64,000 nucleotides of DNA from Collimonas rhizosphaerae (lineage in GTDB: Bacteria; Pseudomonadota; Gammaproteobacteria; Burkholderiales; Burkholderiaceae_D): contig NZ_JBANDC010000004.1 of assembly GCF_038896935.1 (NCBI RefSeq), forward strand, positions 186,001 through 250,000, in the 5' to 3' direction. The notes beneath the pieces are model-generated. The model was not told the DNA's origin and did no database searches. It worked only from the letters and a program-made list of their open reading frames with translations. Each line of letters opens with the position of its first letter. The first letter of the stretch is position 1. Both the position numbers and the translations under genes were made by a program. This document shows, piece by piece, positions 46,410-54,844 of this stretch.

Positions 46410-46748
46410 ATGGGTAATTTCTCCGAGGAATTCCGGCCATTTAGAGGCCTACCTATTACGCGCGAACAAGACGGGCAGATTCGAACCTACATTGCACATT
46501 GCGAAACTGAGGGGCGTTCCTGGGATACGCTGGAGCTCGACTACATTGTTAGGGACATGCTCAATCCGACGCCTACTGACGACCGCATCGAAATCTGCGA
46601 CGAGTACGCTAGCAACTTGGCAAATCAGGTTCGTCGCACTGGCGAAAAGCTTGACCGCTGTACCCGAAAAGCACATGCGCCGTATTGCAGCATGTTCACT
46701 GAATCAGAATGGAAGTGGATTGTGTGTGAGGCACGACGGAGACTTTAA
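46410..46748 (+). CDS. Small hypothetical protein, first of a three-gene unit
   Basis: 112 residues, not recognised. AAAGGAAA precedes the ATG. Sequence is hydrophilic, with C-terminal aromatic and cysteine residues (YCSMFTESEWKWIVCEARRR). It is followed after 1 base by a 53-residue ORF and then by a HAD-fold gene, which suggests a common transcript. Confidence 0.6.
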   Translation: MGNFSEEFRPFRGLPITREQDGQIRTYIAHCETEGRSWDTLELDYIVRDMLNPTPTDDRIEICDEYASNLANQVRRTGEKLDRCTRKAHAPYCSMFTESEWKWIVCEARRRL

Positions 46749-46749
46749 G

Positions 46750-46911
46750 ATGGCATCAATAATAGACTCCAAAAGATTGTGCTATCTCGACCTAGATGAA
46801 CTATGCAACATTTCACGAGCGTTGCGTTTGGTTCACTCGAGGATACAAGGACTGTTGGCCAAGGGCGTTGCATTTGAGTTCGAGCCGATTTGTTGCGTTA
46901 AGGAGCACTGA
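46750..46911 (+). CDS. 53-residue hypothetical protein
   Basis: MASIIDSKRLCYLDLDELCN opens a short frame starting 1 base after the previous stop, with GGAG located in the end of that gene. Tight coupling on both sides (2 bases to the next ATG) argues that it is translated. Family unknown; helix-rich and cysteine-containing. Confidence 0.55.
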   Translation: MASIIDSKRLCYLDLDELCNISRALRLVHSRIQGLLAKGVAFEFEPICCVKEH

Positions 46912-46913
46912 TA

Positions 46914-47435
46914 ATGCAACAGGCTAGTCGAACAGAAAGCGGGGACAAAGGTCCACTGCGAATCTGTTTTCTTGATTTCGATGGCGTTGTCCACTTAGAG
47001 CCCGTCTACCGGAGCCCAAAGCGAGGCATCTATATTGGCACTCCCGGTCACACGTTGTTCGAATGGGCTCCGATTTTAGAGCAGTTGCTAGAGCCACACC
47101 CGGACGTCAAAATTGTACTGAGCACGAGCTGGGTGCGAATACGTAGCTTCAATTTTGCCAAAAGCCAGCTGAGTCCCGCGCTTCAGGAACGAGTAATCGG
47201 CGCCACCTTTCACAATCGCTTCATGCGCGAAGATGAATTTGTTTGCCTACCTCGCGGTGTACAAATCGCTAATGATGTATTCAGAAGAGGGCCGCAGAGC
47301 TGGTTTGCAATCGATGACGACTATCTCGGATGGCCGGAATGGTGTCGAGACAATTTAATCCGAACGGACGGCGCCCGCGGTCTCAGCGACCCGAAGATTC
47401 AAGAGGCAATTCGAATAATGCTTAAGCGATTCTAA
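46914..47435 (+). CDS. HAD-fold protein (HAD_SAK-like)
   Basis: 173 residues with the haloacid dehalogenase motif I FLDFDGVV (Asp21, Asp23) and a downstream VLSTSWVRIR, which is motif II in the HAD group found with Swiss-army-knife RNA repair proteins; SWFAIDDDYLGWP is the acidic motif IV. Members are found in many mobile and conflict-related loci as probable phosphatases or RNA-end phosphatases. AAGGAG precedes the ATG. Third gene of a tightly packed unit. Confidence 0.8.
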   Translation: MQQASRTESGDKGPLRICFLDFDGVVHLEPVYRSPKRGIYIGTPGHTLFEWAPILEQLLEPHPDVKIVLSTSWVRIRSFNFAKSQLSPALQERVIGATFHNRFMREDEFVCLPRGVQIANDVFRRGPQSWFAIDDDYLGWPEWCRDNLIRTDGARGLSDPKIQEAIRIMLKRF

Positions 47436-47456
47436 TTAGATTCTCAGAGAGAAATC

Positions 47457-47672
47457 ATGACAATTCCGACGGAGCGTACGCGTGCGGTCCTAGCGACAAG
47501 AGAGTTTCTGTTCGCTTTAACTAACCCCGGCGAAACACCCAATGTTCCGGACAGCATTCGTGAACATGCACTATCTCTGCTCAGGCATTATCCGGACGGC
47601 GGGGACATGAACTTAGTTGGTTTAGCGTGCCCGAATTGGTTTGCCATTTCAGATGAATGCTCAATGCCCTAA
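47457..47672 (+). CDS. BPSL0761-like protein, C-terminus replaced at a rearrangement
   Basis: 71 residues. The first 50 (MTIPTERTRAVLATREFLFA ... HALSLLRHYPD) match the BPSL0761-type family of Burkholderiales, which as I recall continues well beyond this point. Here the frame enters a segment (from 47625) that is also found at 48631-48782, so the last 16 residues (ACPNWFAISDECSMP) are not native. It is probably a truncated, non-functional copy. Starts 21 bp after the HAD gene. Confidence 0.6.
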   Translation: MTIPTERTRAVLATREFLFALTNPGETPNVPDSIREHALSLLRHYPDGGDMNLVGLACPNWFAISDECSMP

Positions 47673-47769
47673 GAACATCTTCGCTAACGGCTGACCCGTT
47701 CTGATAGCGTTGACATCACTGTTCATGAAACCGGCGATGCGTCCTGCGACAGGCTGCACACGACCCAAA
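47625..47769. repeat. Diverged direct repeat, copy 1
   Basis: Same orientation as 48631-48782 and clearly similar throughout (shared starts GCGTGCCCGAATTGGTTTGC, shared end CACACGACCCAAA). On the reverse strand it encodes a frameshifted, shorter relic of the small protein read from copy 2 (GRVQPVAGRIAGFMNSDV versus GRVLPVAARISRSFMNGEV). Confidence 0.8.
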
Positions 47770-47829
47770 ACAGTCATTCAACCCATATATCGAAGTCTCT
47801 TGGCAACTCGACCGCAATGAAGCAATCGA

Positions 47830-48447
47830 CTATATGTTGCTCTTGAAGAAATCCCCATCTGGAACAACGTAGCTAGAAGTGGATTTCACGTAACCGCAGA
47901 AGAATCCAAACACTTTGTCTTTGGCAATGTCGCTAGGCGAGAATGTTTCCGGCGTAAATACTACTGCCGCTGATTGCTCAATTATTCCTACATGAATAAA
48001 GACAGCAGTGATGAGCTCGGAACAAAAGTAAACGCCTCGGATGCTCGGGATTTCTCGTGTCGTTCCCTCAAAGTAGCCATGAACTCGCTCCATGAGGTTA
48101 TTTCGATTACTTTCCCTTCGGGCGGGAAATCTCACTAAGCCTGTCTGATTAAAGCGTTTGCCTGTGGCTTGAACCGCAAATTCTTCCAAAGAGTTCAATG
48201 TGGCCTCGCCCCAGAGCTCATTAGTTCCGAGTTCTCTAAGAACCGCGATGTGGTCGTAGTCTTCGAGGAGCCGTCCTACCGAGACGACCTGTACGCCCTC
48301 GTTGGACGCTTCGAGCACTCGCTCCCCTGCTAAAGCAATCGCTGTGTGCGAGTAGCCTGTCCCAGTTGCTGTTTCCTCTTCAGCAGTCATGCGTGAATAA
48401 CACAGCAAAACGTCCCCAGCCTGAATATCTGCGATTTTCAAATCCAC
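47830..48447 (-). CDS. YiiX/YebB-like permuted papain-fold cysteine peptidase
   Basis: 205 residues. The N-terminal GDVLLCYSR, the histidine strand GYSHTAIALAGERVLEAS (His34) and the cysteine motif GVYFCSELITAVF (Cys142) have the order His before Cys that marks the circularly permuted NlpC/P60-like YiiX/YaeF group, amidases or lipases acting on envelope or lipid substrates. No signal peptide. GTG start with GAGGAG 7 bases upstream. It lies between two diverged copies of a 150-bp repeat, on the opposite strand to its left neighbours, so it may have been inserted as a unit. Confidence 0.75.
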   Translation of the reverse strand: MDLKIADIQAGDVLLCYSRMTAEEETATGTGYSHTAIALAGERVLEASNEGVQVVSVGRLLEDYDHIAVLRELGTNELWGEATLNSLEEFAVQATGKRFNQTGLVRFPARRESNRNNLMERVHGYFEGTTREIPSIRGVYFCSELITAVFIHVGIIEQSAAVVFTPETFSPSDIAKDKVFGFFCGYVKSTSSYVVPDGDFFKSNI

Positions 48448-48523
48448 AATTTTCTCCTCGTTTTAATGTCTGGTATTGGCCGTTTTGAGCCGCTCGCGAA
48501 AGGTTGATTTCGACCCCAAGCGG

Positions 48524-48781
48524 TCAATGGCGCTTCCCGAAATGCTCCCGTGCTTCGCGCATGGAGCATTGGCCGTATAAATATTCAAATCCATGTTTGT
48601 ACGGCCAATCGCTAAATAGCAACGGCGTTGGCGTGCCCGAATTGGTTTGCCATTTCGGATGAATATTCAATGCTTTAAGCAGCATATGCACGAAATCTGT
48701 CGAGTATGAGCTGATAGCTTTGACCTCACCGTTCATGAATGACCGACTGATGCGTGCTGCAACAGGTAGCACACGACCCAA
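48524..48781 (-). CDS. Small hypothetical protein within repeat copy 2
   Basis: 85 residues from a TTG; the real start may be inside (for instance the Met of FMNGEVKAI). Not recognised. That it is protein-coding is supported by the diverged copy at 47625-47769, where substitutions keep the reading frame similar (KWQTNSGT is preserved) except for a one-base deletion. No membrane segment. Confidence 0.4.
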   Translation of the reverse strand: MGRVLPVAARISRSFMNGEVKAISSYSTDFVHMLLKALNIHPKWQTNSGTPTPLLFSDWPYKHGFEYLYGQCSMREAREHFGKRH

Positions 48782-48782
48782 A
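48631..48782. repeat. Diverged direct repeat, copy 2
   Basis: About 152 bp, aligned end to end with 47625-47769 with numerous substitutions and small indels. The two copies bracket the YiiX-like gene. Confidence 0.8.
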
Positions 48783-48844
48783 GCTGAAATCGCGGGACAA
48801 AAGGTAGCTTTTTTTGATGTTGCAACGACCTTTCGTGCGCCTCA

Positions 48845-51800
48845 TTAGTACAGCACCCCGATGATTGACACCGCGCGCACGACCGATTTAAAGCCTTTGT
48901 GCTCGCCCCCGATTGCTAGAACATCAGCCACTCCCAGCCCTCCAATAGTTTCAAACTGTCGCAGATTTTGGAGTGGCGATGGAAGCCGTTCTCCTACTCG
49001 CTTGAAAAGGTTAGTGCCATCATCAAGGTGTAATGCCACGTACTCGTCGATATGAGCATCAAGCTCATCCAAAGAAATTGCTACGCCGCCGAGTGCCACT
49101 TGTCCGGGAAGCGCAAGTGGAATGGCACTTTCTTCCTTAATACGATACGCAGTTCGAACCTTCAGCAGTTGGGGAGCCTCTAATACCTGTACAGCTTCCG
49201 CCTTTGACGTGGGCACGTTAGCGAGACCACCAAAGAACATCCCTACAACAGGATGCAGCGAGACCTCCTGCTCCCGTAGCAACTGCGTCGGCGGACTCTT
49301 GCGAGGGTCGGGGGTCTCTGCCGCCAGTGCCACGAACTCGGACTTATGTGGCCTTAATAGCCTGCGCGCATACGTTTCTTTCCCAGCGCGTGCGATAACT
49401 AACTGGCGGTCGCCTGGAGCTGCGGCATCCACATCGACGATAGCCACGCTGCCCTGTGGGCCGGCGAAGCCGAGGGTATTCGACCTGACGTAGAAGAATG
49501 CTTTGGATTTAAACCAGTCTGAAGTGATTTCCTCGAGCTCAGTTTCTTGGGAGTCACCGTATGAGGCGTCCCTCACGAAAGCCTTGAGCGACGCCATTAC
49601 TGGAATTCGGAATGAAGGTACTGTGGCCGGGTTCAATGACGCGAACTCATTTTCCGACAGCACTAGGGGCTCGCGCCGATTGAAATTACGGAACTGCTCG
49701 TGCGCTCGTTCAACGCTTTGCCGAAGACGCTCGAGTTCTGCTCTTATGTCGTAGACCTCCTTAGGACGAATCGATGACTTATCCCGATGATGGCTTTTAT
49801 TGAGCAGAATAAGAGTCGGCGCGCCATCTTTCAGCGCCGGGTCATTGACGAACGTAGTAATCGCTGAGCTCTTGAATAACTCGTTGGGGGCGCTTTTCAC
49901 CAAACCTCGCAGTCGGCTTAGATGGTCGCCTAAGGTGGGAGAAAAATTAACTGTCGCGGCCGCGGGATAGGAACGGTCATCAAAAAGGTCTCCCATACGC
50001 CCCTCCAGGAAGATGCGACACTCAGAAAGGTAATCCTGGGCAGCCTTTGGGTCGTCGTGGTCTGAGTTGAAGCGCTCGAGTAGTAGCTGGACGTTAGCAA
50101 TGCTAGGGGTCAGAAATATGGTGCCTCGCCTAGCTGTGGCAGGATGCACGTACTGGTGGTTCAATGGCACCGACTTCGCCTGTGTGCGTTTCGCTACTGC
50201 CATCGCAAAGCGGGTGTCATGCGTGGTCAGCACCAACTGGGCATTGGCTTTGAAGATGTCATGTACTGCGTCAGCGAGACGGTCACGATTGTCGCCATCA
50301 AGCAGCTCTTGTGGGTCATCCATCACCAGCAACTGCAAGCCCCCACGCTCTTTGAGCATGTGCTGCCAATAGGCCAAATAGAAGGCTAGCAGACTTGCTC
50401 GAAGGGCAGACGCGTTCGATACATGCTGTGCCGGTGCAGCGACCCTGGGTGCCCCAACCAGAAGTTGAAGGTCACCCCCACCGCTCATGCGAGAATCGAC
50501 CAATTCCATACTGGTGGCAGGGAAAGCGCTGAGATAAATCTTGTTGCGCCAGTGCGAGGCACTGGTGTGAAGCTGCTTCTGCAACTGCGCGACTTGTCGC
50601 TCTGCAAGGTCACCGACCGCCATGCACTCTTCTAAGGCTCGGCTTGCTTCGCCGTAGGCCTTCAGTCGTCGCTCGAACCCTCGACGTCGTTTGATATCCG
50701 CTAACATGCGCTCATGCTTCACCGTGGCCTCCTCAACCGGCTCAATTGCGGTGACCAAGATTTGCAGCTTGTAGAGCTGGCCCATCAAGGATTCTGGTTC
50801 GGTCTGCCGTTCCTCGGTCGCAGCTTGTCCAATCACCTCTCGCATCAAACACGCTACAGCGCCTTTCACGCTCGTCCGCCAGGCGGGGAAAGCCAAAGCG
50901 CTTTCGACGCGATAGATGAGTTGATTGAGTTCTTGGAACTCTTGACGCCCGTCTCCTATTTCCGGCGATGCGGTGAAATCGAAAGCTGGAAAGGTTTGGA
51001 AGGCGCGGTCGCAAGCACCACTTACGTGCTCGCCTAGCGGTCTGAGGCTGCCCGAGAAGGCTGTGTCAGTAAACAGCTCTTCAACCAAAGCTTGGCGTAT
51101 AAGCGATGTTGGTCCCTGGGACGGCATGAGTCTCACTTCTGATGCGAGAGAAGCAGGAAGTCGATTTGCGAATTCTCCGAGTACGTGTCTTGCCCACGCA
51201 CGGAAGGTTTTGCCAGCGAAGTCTCCCTCTTTGGCTGCTCCATCGAGGTGTTCTTTCACTGTCAAACCAGTGACGCTGTCCACAATGTCGGCGAGAGTCT
51301 GCCCACAGACTGCACAGTTACTCTTATCATGTGCCAACCCTGGATGGTCGCTTATCCATGTAGCCACCCGAGAGTAGAGGCGCAGTCGAGCAGCCTTGTC
51401 CGGCTCAGTGGCAATCTCGACCAGCTTGGACGCCTCATTTCGCACTTCAATAATGTACGCCCGCAATGGCTCTGAGTCCGCCTCTGTAAGCTTCGTGAGC
51501 CCGGCCAAACGTGCCATCGAGGGTAGTGAGCCCAACTTGGTTACAGCGTTCAAGGCTGGCGCGATGCTCCCGACCAAATTCGACCTCTGCGCTGCATCCT
51601 GGGCATCGAAAGTTTCACCAAGAACTTGTTTTGCGTGATTGAGCCCGTCCTCCTTAAGCTTATCGAGCTTAGTCGATAGCTCTTCCAGCTTGGTCTCGAT
51701 GGTCGAGTCATCTGACGGTAATGGGATGTCATCTTCGCTAACACCCAAATTGTGCTTGCGAATTAGCTCAACTAAGTCGGTCCGCGAGCGCAGGTAAGCA

Positions 51801-52738
51801 TCATCTGAACCCTGAATCTCGTTCCGTTTTGCTTTCGATAAATCAGTGTCAATCTTTTTCTTGGTTTTGCCGGCATGGTTGGCAAGGTGGACAAGCGGGG
51901 CCATACCGGTGAGCTCTGAAACTGCTTTACCCAGTGCCGAGGCAGACCCGACTTGTACATATGGAAGAATGCCAGGCATGGTTGTCCCGACTCGGGTGCT
52001 GATGGGGTCGAGGTTAAGTTCATCTATGCCGGTAATTTCTTCCTTCAAAACGTCTCGGGCGCCGCGCTTCAGACTTCTACGAACTCGGTACCTCTTTTTA
52101 TCTTGGTCTTCAAACTCCAACTCAACCCACGTATCCACAGGAATCGCTTTGGCAGTTAGGGGTTCAAGTGCCGGGTCGGGCAGTGGAACTACTGGTGGAG
52201 CAGCATGGGTGCTGTTCTCGTCAACCTCGAAATCGAAGTCTTTGTTCGCGGATTCTGGTGCCCGCTGCGGCCGCAGCAATTCTCCAGTCAGAGTCCAGAT
52301 AATGGAGTTGAGAAGAGAGGTTTTCCCGCATCCGTTATAACCCTCGAAGAGAGTTACACCATTTTTGAACTCAAACTCAAAGTCATCCGGCTTGGCTTTA
52401 GACGTACCCGCGTGATGCAGGCCTGAAAACTGATGAGCGGTTATCGACGTAAGTGCGAATCGACGAGGGGCTTCCGATGCAGTGGCGTGGTTCGAACCCT
52501 GTGTGTTGGGCGGCAGGACACCAGCAGCATCGACAATGGTCTCAATATCGACCGTCTGGACATTTGCCGCCCACTTCTGCTTGTTCCGTCCATACCAAGA
52601 CAAGATTCCTCGAGAAGCGTCCGATTGAAGTCGGAATGACTCCCCCTTGTCTCCCACTCCGACTGATAAACCAGCCACTAAGTCGACACACAGGCTTTCC
52701 AGTGTATGCAGGTGAAGCGGGCGGCTTGACTCTGGCAT
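48845..52738 (-). CDS. SMC/Rad50-like ATPase with zinc-hook CxxC and C-terminal S24/LexA-like region
   Basis: 1297 residues from the ATG at 52738, chosen because GAGGAGG lies 5 bases upstream. Walker A is GYNGCGKT (133-140); a zinc-hook-type CAVC (475-478) sits in the middle with charged helical arms on both sides; the ABC signature region is SNASALRASLLAFYL (774-788), Walker B is LLVMDDPQELL (803-813) and the H-loop is VLTTHD (836-841). This is a single-chain Rad50/RecF-type ATPase. After about residue 1050 the sequence looks like two LexA/S24-type folds: FFYVRSNTLGFAGPQGSVAI with GKETYARRLL (about 1081-1128) and KEESAIPLALPGQVALGG with DDGTNLFKRVGE (about 1200-1250). In the second, Ser1204 and Lys1246 could be a peptidase dyad. 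Codon use is AT-richer than in the core. No partner nuclease is adjacent. Confidence 0.75.
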   Translation of the reverse strand: MPESSRPLHLHTLESLCVDLVAGLSVGVGDKGESFRLQSDASRGILSWYGRNKQKWAANVQTVDIETIVDAAGVLPPNTQGSNHATASEAPRRFALTSITAHQFSGLHHAGTSKAKPDDFEFEFKNGVTLFEGYNGCGKTSLLNSIIWTLTGELLRPQRAPESANKDFDFEVDENSTHAAPPVVPLPDPALEPLTAKAIPVDTWVELEFEDQDKKRYRVRRSLKRGARDVLKEEITGIDELNLDPISTRVGTTMPGILPYVQVGSASALGKAVSELTGMAPLVHLANHAGKTKKKIDTDLSKAKRNEIQGSDDAYLRSRTDLVELIRKHNLGVSEDDIPLPSDDSTIETKLEELSTKLDKLKEDGLNHAKQVLGETFDAQDAAQRSNLVGSIAPALNAVTKLGSLPSMARLAGLTKLTEADSEPLRAYIIEVRNEASKLVEIATEPDKAARLRLYSRVATWISDHPGLAHDKSNCAVCGQTLADIVDSVTGLTVKEHLDGAAKEGDFAGKTFRAWARHVLGEFANRLPASLASEVRLMPSQGPTSLIRQALVEELFTDTAFSGSLRPLGEHVSGACDRAFQTFPAFDFTASPEIGDGRQEFQELNQLIYRVESALAFPAWRTSVKGAVACLMREVIGQAATEERQTEPESLMGQLYKLQILVTAIEPVEEATVKHERMLADIKRRRGFERRLKAYGEASRALEECMAVGDLAERQVAQLQKQLHTSASHWRNKIYLSAFPATSMELVDSRMSGGGDLQLLVGAPRVAAPAQHVSNASALRASLLAFYLAYWQHMLKERGGLQLLVMDDPQELLDGDNRDRLADAVHDIFKANAQLVLTTHDTRFAMAVAKRTQAKSVPLNHQYVHPATARRGTIFLTPSIANVQLLLERFNSDHDDPKAAQDYLSECRIFLEGRMGDLFDDRSYPAAATVNFSPTLGDHLSRLRGLVKSAPNELFKSSAITTFVNDPALKDGAPTLILLNKSHHRDKSSIRPKEVYDIRAELERLRQSVERAHEQFRNFNRREPLVLSENEFASLNPATVPSFRIPVMASLKAFVRDASYGDSQETELEEITSDWFKSKAFFYVRSNTLGFAGPQGSVAIVDVDAAAPGDRQLVIARAGKETYARRLLRPHKSEFVALAAETPDPRKSPPTQLLREQEVSLHPVVGMFFGGLANVPTSKAEAVQVLEAPQLLKVRTAYRIKEESAIPLALPGQVALGGVAISLDELDAHIDEYVALHLDDGTNLFKRVGERLPSPLQNLRQFETIGGLGVADVLAIGGEHKGFKSVVRAVSIIGVLY

Positions 52739-52877
52739 CTTGTCCTCCTCTGTTTGTTCCATTCGCACCTACATTTGGATAGTCTTGGATAGTCGACTTA
52801 TTCTGTGCAATATATTAATCCTTAAAACTTCTTAATAACCAAATATGTAGCACGCTAGCGTTTGTGCATACCAAAAA

Positions 52878-53036
52878 ATGCGGATGAGGAACGTCACTCT
52901 TGGAGTGCTGCGAGCCATCACTGCCGTAGTCCTCATCGCCTACGCCGTATCCGCTGAAATTGGCTACGGAATGGCACAGATTACTACCAACCGAGGAGGT
53001 ATTTGGCAAAATCCCAAATACCACCTTGGTAAATAG
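52878..53036 (+). CDS. Possible 52-residue membrane protein
   Basis: ATG at 52878 opens MRMRNVTLGVLRAITAVVLI..., one predicted membrane helix (about 7-30) followed by a short polar tail (GGIWQNPKYHLGK). Codon choice looks protein-like, but there is no good ribosome site before the ATG and nothing recognised. It is one of few plausible genes in the 52,739-53,291 gap, which also holds an orphan terminator. Confidence 0.3.
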   Translation: MRMRNVTLGVLRAITAVVLIAYAVSAEIGYGMAQITTNRGGIWQNPKYHLGK

Positions 53037-53238
53037 CGGAGATGGTTAAACTGACCCGCGCTGCTACGATTTTCTTACCGATTTGCGCAACAACACAGGA
53101 TAACCACCAAGTGGCAAGTGTTAAATGCTTCTTGCTGTAGCAACTTGAAACAGTGCTCGCTAAAGCCACTGGCGAGAGTGCAGCGACGGCGACGGTGAAC
53201 TCGCAAAAGAAGCCGCTAACGCTTAATCAATCATTCTC

Positions 53239-53270
53239 AGCCCGGAAGACTTTCGTCTCGGGGCTTTTTT
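53239..53270 (+). terminator. Terminator-like hairpin without an obvious gene
   Basis: AGCCCGGAAGAC, TTTC, GTCTCGGGGCT, then TTTTTT. Outer 5-bp and inner 4-bp helices with an internal mismatch loop and a good T-run on the + strand. It lies about 200 bp after the small ORF at 52878 and just before the converging membrane-protein gene, so it could end a small rightward transcript. Confidence 0.6.
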
Positions 53271-53291
53271 GTTCCCGGGTGTTAATAAGCC

Positions 53292-54803
53292 CTAAGCTGC
53301 TTGAGCCGTATCGTTGGAGTCCTCCACGCCAATCGCCGCGATAATGTCGTCGAGCACTTCCTGTACTTTCGCCGCAACGGGGAGGACCACGGGCTCACGT
53401 AGCTTGATGATAGCTTCGCATTTTGATTCAAAGCTTACACGGGCGAACACTTCGCGTGAGTTCTGAGAGTACATCTTCCTGAAGAAATCCTCGGTGCATT
53501 CCTTGCCAACCTGTTCGAGTAACTCCTCGAACTCGGCTTGCGACATCAGATACTCGTCGCCAAGGTCGGGCAGCACATTTTCAATGATTTTCTTCATTTC
53601 CTCAGCGTCGTCTTCGATGGCATAGTCCAGCGCTTTCTTGGCCACGTATGAGCCGCCTGCGCCTAGTCCAAACGAGCCTGCGAGACCGCCGACTACCGTT
53701 CCAATTGCCGTCCCAACGCCAGGAAAAATCATGGTACCAATGGCCGCGCCCCCTGCGGCACCCGCCATCCAGCCCGCAGTGCCTGCCGCTACGCCAACAC
53801 CGTTGACCAGGAGATTTTTTCCGACTTGTGCCCACGACGTGTTTTTGGAAATGGCTGCGCGATAAAAGTCCGGCCCAGTGATAACAACAGTGGTCACCAC
53901 GCCGGTAATGACGTTCGAGCGAAGTAACTTTGCGACGTGATTCGTCGCGGCCGCGCCTGAGAGTGCTTTGCCGGCGGATGCGGATGCAATTTTATCGACT
54001 GCGAATCTTCCCCACTCTGTCTCAGCGACAGCTTTAACCCCTTCCCGGGCCAGGACAGTCCCTTTCCGCGCCATCTGCGTGCGCAGTAACTGTGAGGCAG
54101 CCACGCCGACAATAAAAGACGTGCCTGCAGAGAGAAATCCCATTCCGACCGATTCCCGCAATGCTTCCTCGGTAGTCTTGCCTTCCCACTTGGCCCTAGC
54201 AAAGCTGATGGCGAAGCCAATTGCAAACGCATAAGCACTCGTGACAGCGTTGTTTTTCGCGTCGTACTTCAGACTATCGATATTACCGGCCCGCGCAATA
54301 TTCTTTGCCTGTTGATAGGTGACGCTTCCCTCCTTCACGAGGTTGGTCGCCTCGTCCGGGTTGGTGACGCCTGGGACCTTGCCTTGGGCAATCTTCTCCC
54401 GCATGAGCTTGACCGCATTTTCGTACTGGTCGCGCGGGACCTCTAGAGGCATGCCCGGATAGCGGTACATGCCATTGGACTTCTCGAATGCTTCGTTGAC
54501 CGTCTTGGTGGCGGTGTCAAAGTATTTGGTCTGAATCGGTACGCCGTTGGAGATGCGGTCGGCGCCGTTCTTTGCATTGTTGGTGCCAACCTGTTCGACC
54601 TTCACACCGGACAGCTTATCATTGAGCGCATTCGCGTCTTCCGCGGCGAAGCCTGTACCTCCTTTGGTGCCGAACTTGTTGAGTTGGGTGGACTCTAGAT
54701 AGTCCGACACGCGACCGCCTACCGCATAGGTGTAGGAATTGCCTTCGATGCCGCTGTCTTTCGTCGCTTTCTTTCGCAGTTTATTAGTCTTGTTTCGGTC
54801 CAT
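53292..54803 (-). CDS. Large membrane-active protein with glycine-zipper region (island protein family)
   Basis: 503 residues from ATG 54803 (GGTGGGGG upstream). The N-terminal 180 residues are soluble with the patterns GTGFAAEDANALNDKLSG, NNAKNGADRISNGVPIQTKY and PGVTNPDEATNLVKEGSVTY, which I have the impression recur in proteins of prophages and islands. Then come hydrophobic segments at about 186-205, 218-240 and 297-311 and a glycine-zipper stretch at 330-387 (GGAAIGTMIFPGVGTAIGTV), as seen in pore-forming or toxin-delivery proteins; the tail is acidic and helical. No enzyme motif. Its function is unknown; a membrane-perturbing defence effector is one option. Confidence 0.6.
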   Translation of the reverse strand: MDRNKTNKLRKKATKDSGIEGNSYTYAVGGRVSDYLESTQLNKFGTKGGTGFAAEDANALNDKLSGVKVEQVGTNNAKNGADRISNGVPIQTKYFDTATKTVNEAFEKSNGMYRYPGMPLEVPRDQYENAVKLMREKIAQGKVPGVTNPDEATNLVKEGSVTYQQAKNIARAGNIDSLKYDAKNNAVTSAYAFAIGFAISFARAKWEGKTTEEALRESVGMGFLSAGTSFIVGVAASQLLRTQMARKGTVLAREGVKAVAETEWGRFAVDKIASASAGKALSGAAATNHVAKLLRSNVITGVVTTVVITGPDFYRAAISKNTSWAQVGKNLLVNGVGVAAGTAGWMAGAAGGAAIGTMIFPGVGTAIGTVVGGLAGSFGLGAGGSYVAKKALDYAIEDDAEEMKKIIENVLPDLGDEYLMSQAEFEELLEQVGKECTEDFFRKMYSQNSREVFARVSFESKCEAIIKLREPVVLPVAAKVQEVLDDIIAAIGVEDSNDTAQAA

Positions 54804-54844
54804 ATTTTCCCCCACCAGTTATTTTCTCATATGGTTTCGTGTAG

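Noticed and set aside
46476..46492. T-arm-like GGTTCGAATC on the reverse strand
   Set aside because: No cloverleaf could be built around it and it lies within a coding gene.
52484..52498. GGTTCGAACC as a possible tRNA T-arm
   Set aside because: Inside the SMC-like gene and no acceptor or anticodon arms are present.
53150..53270. tmRNA-like segment (short frame ending ELAKEAANA before a terminator)
   Set aside because: No tRNA-like ends, no conserved tmRNA motifs and the tag does not resemble betaproteobacterial ones.
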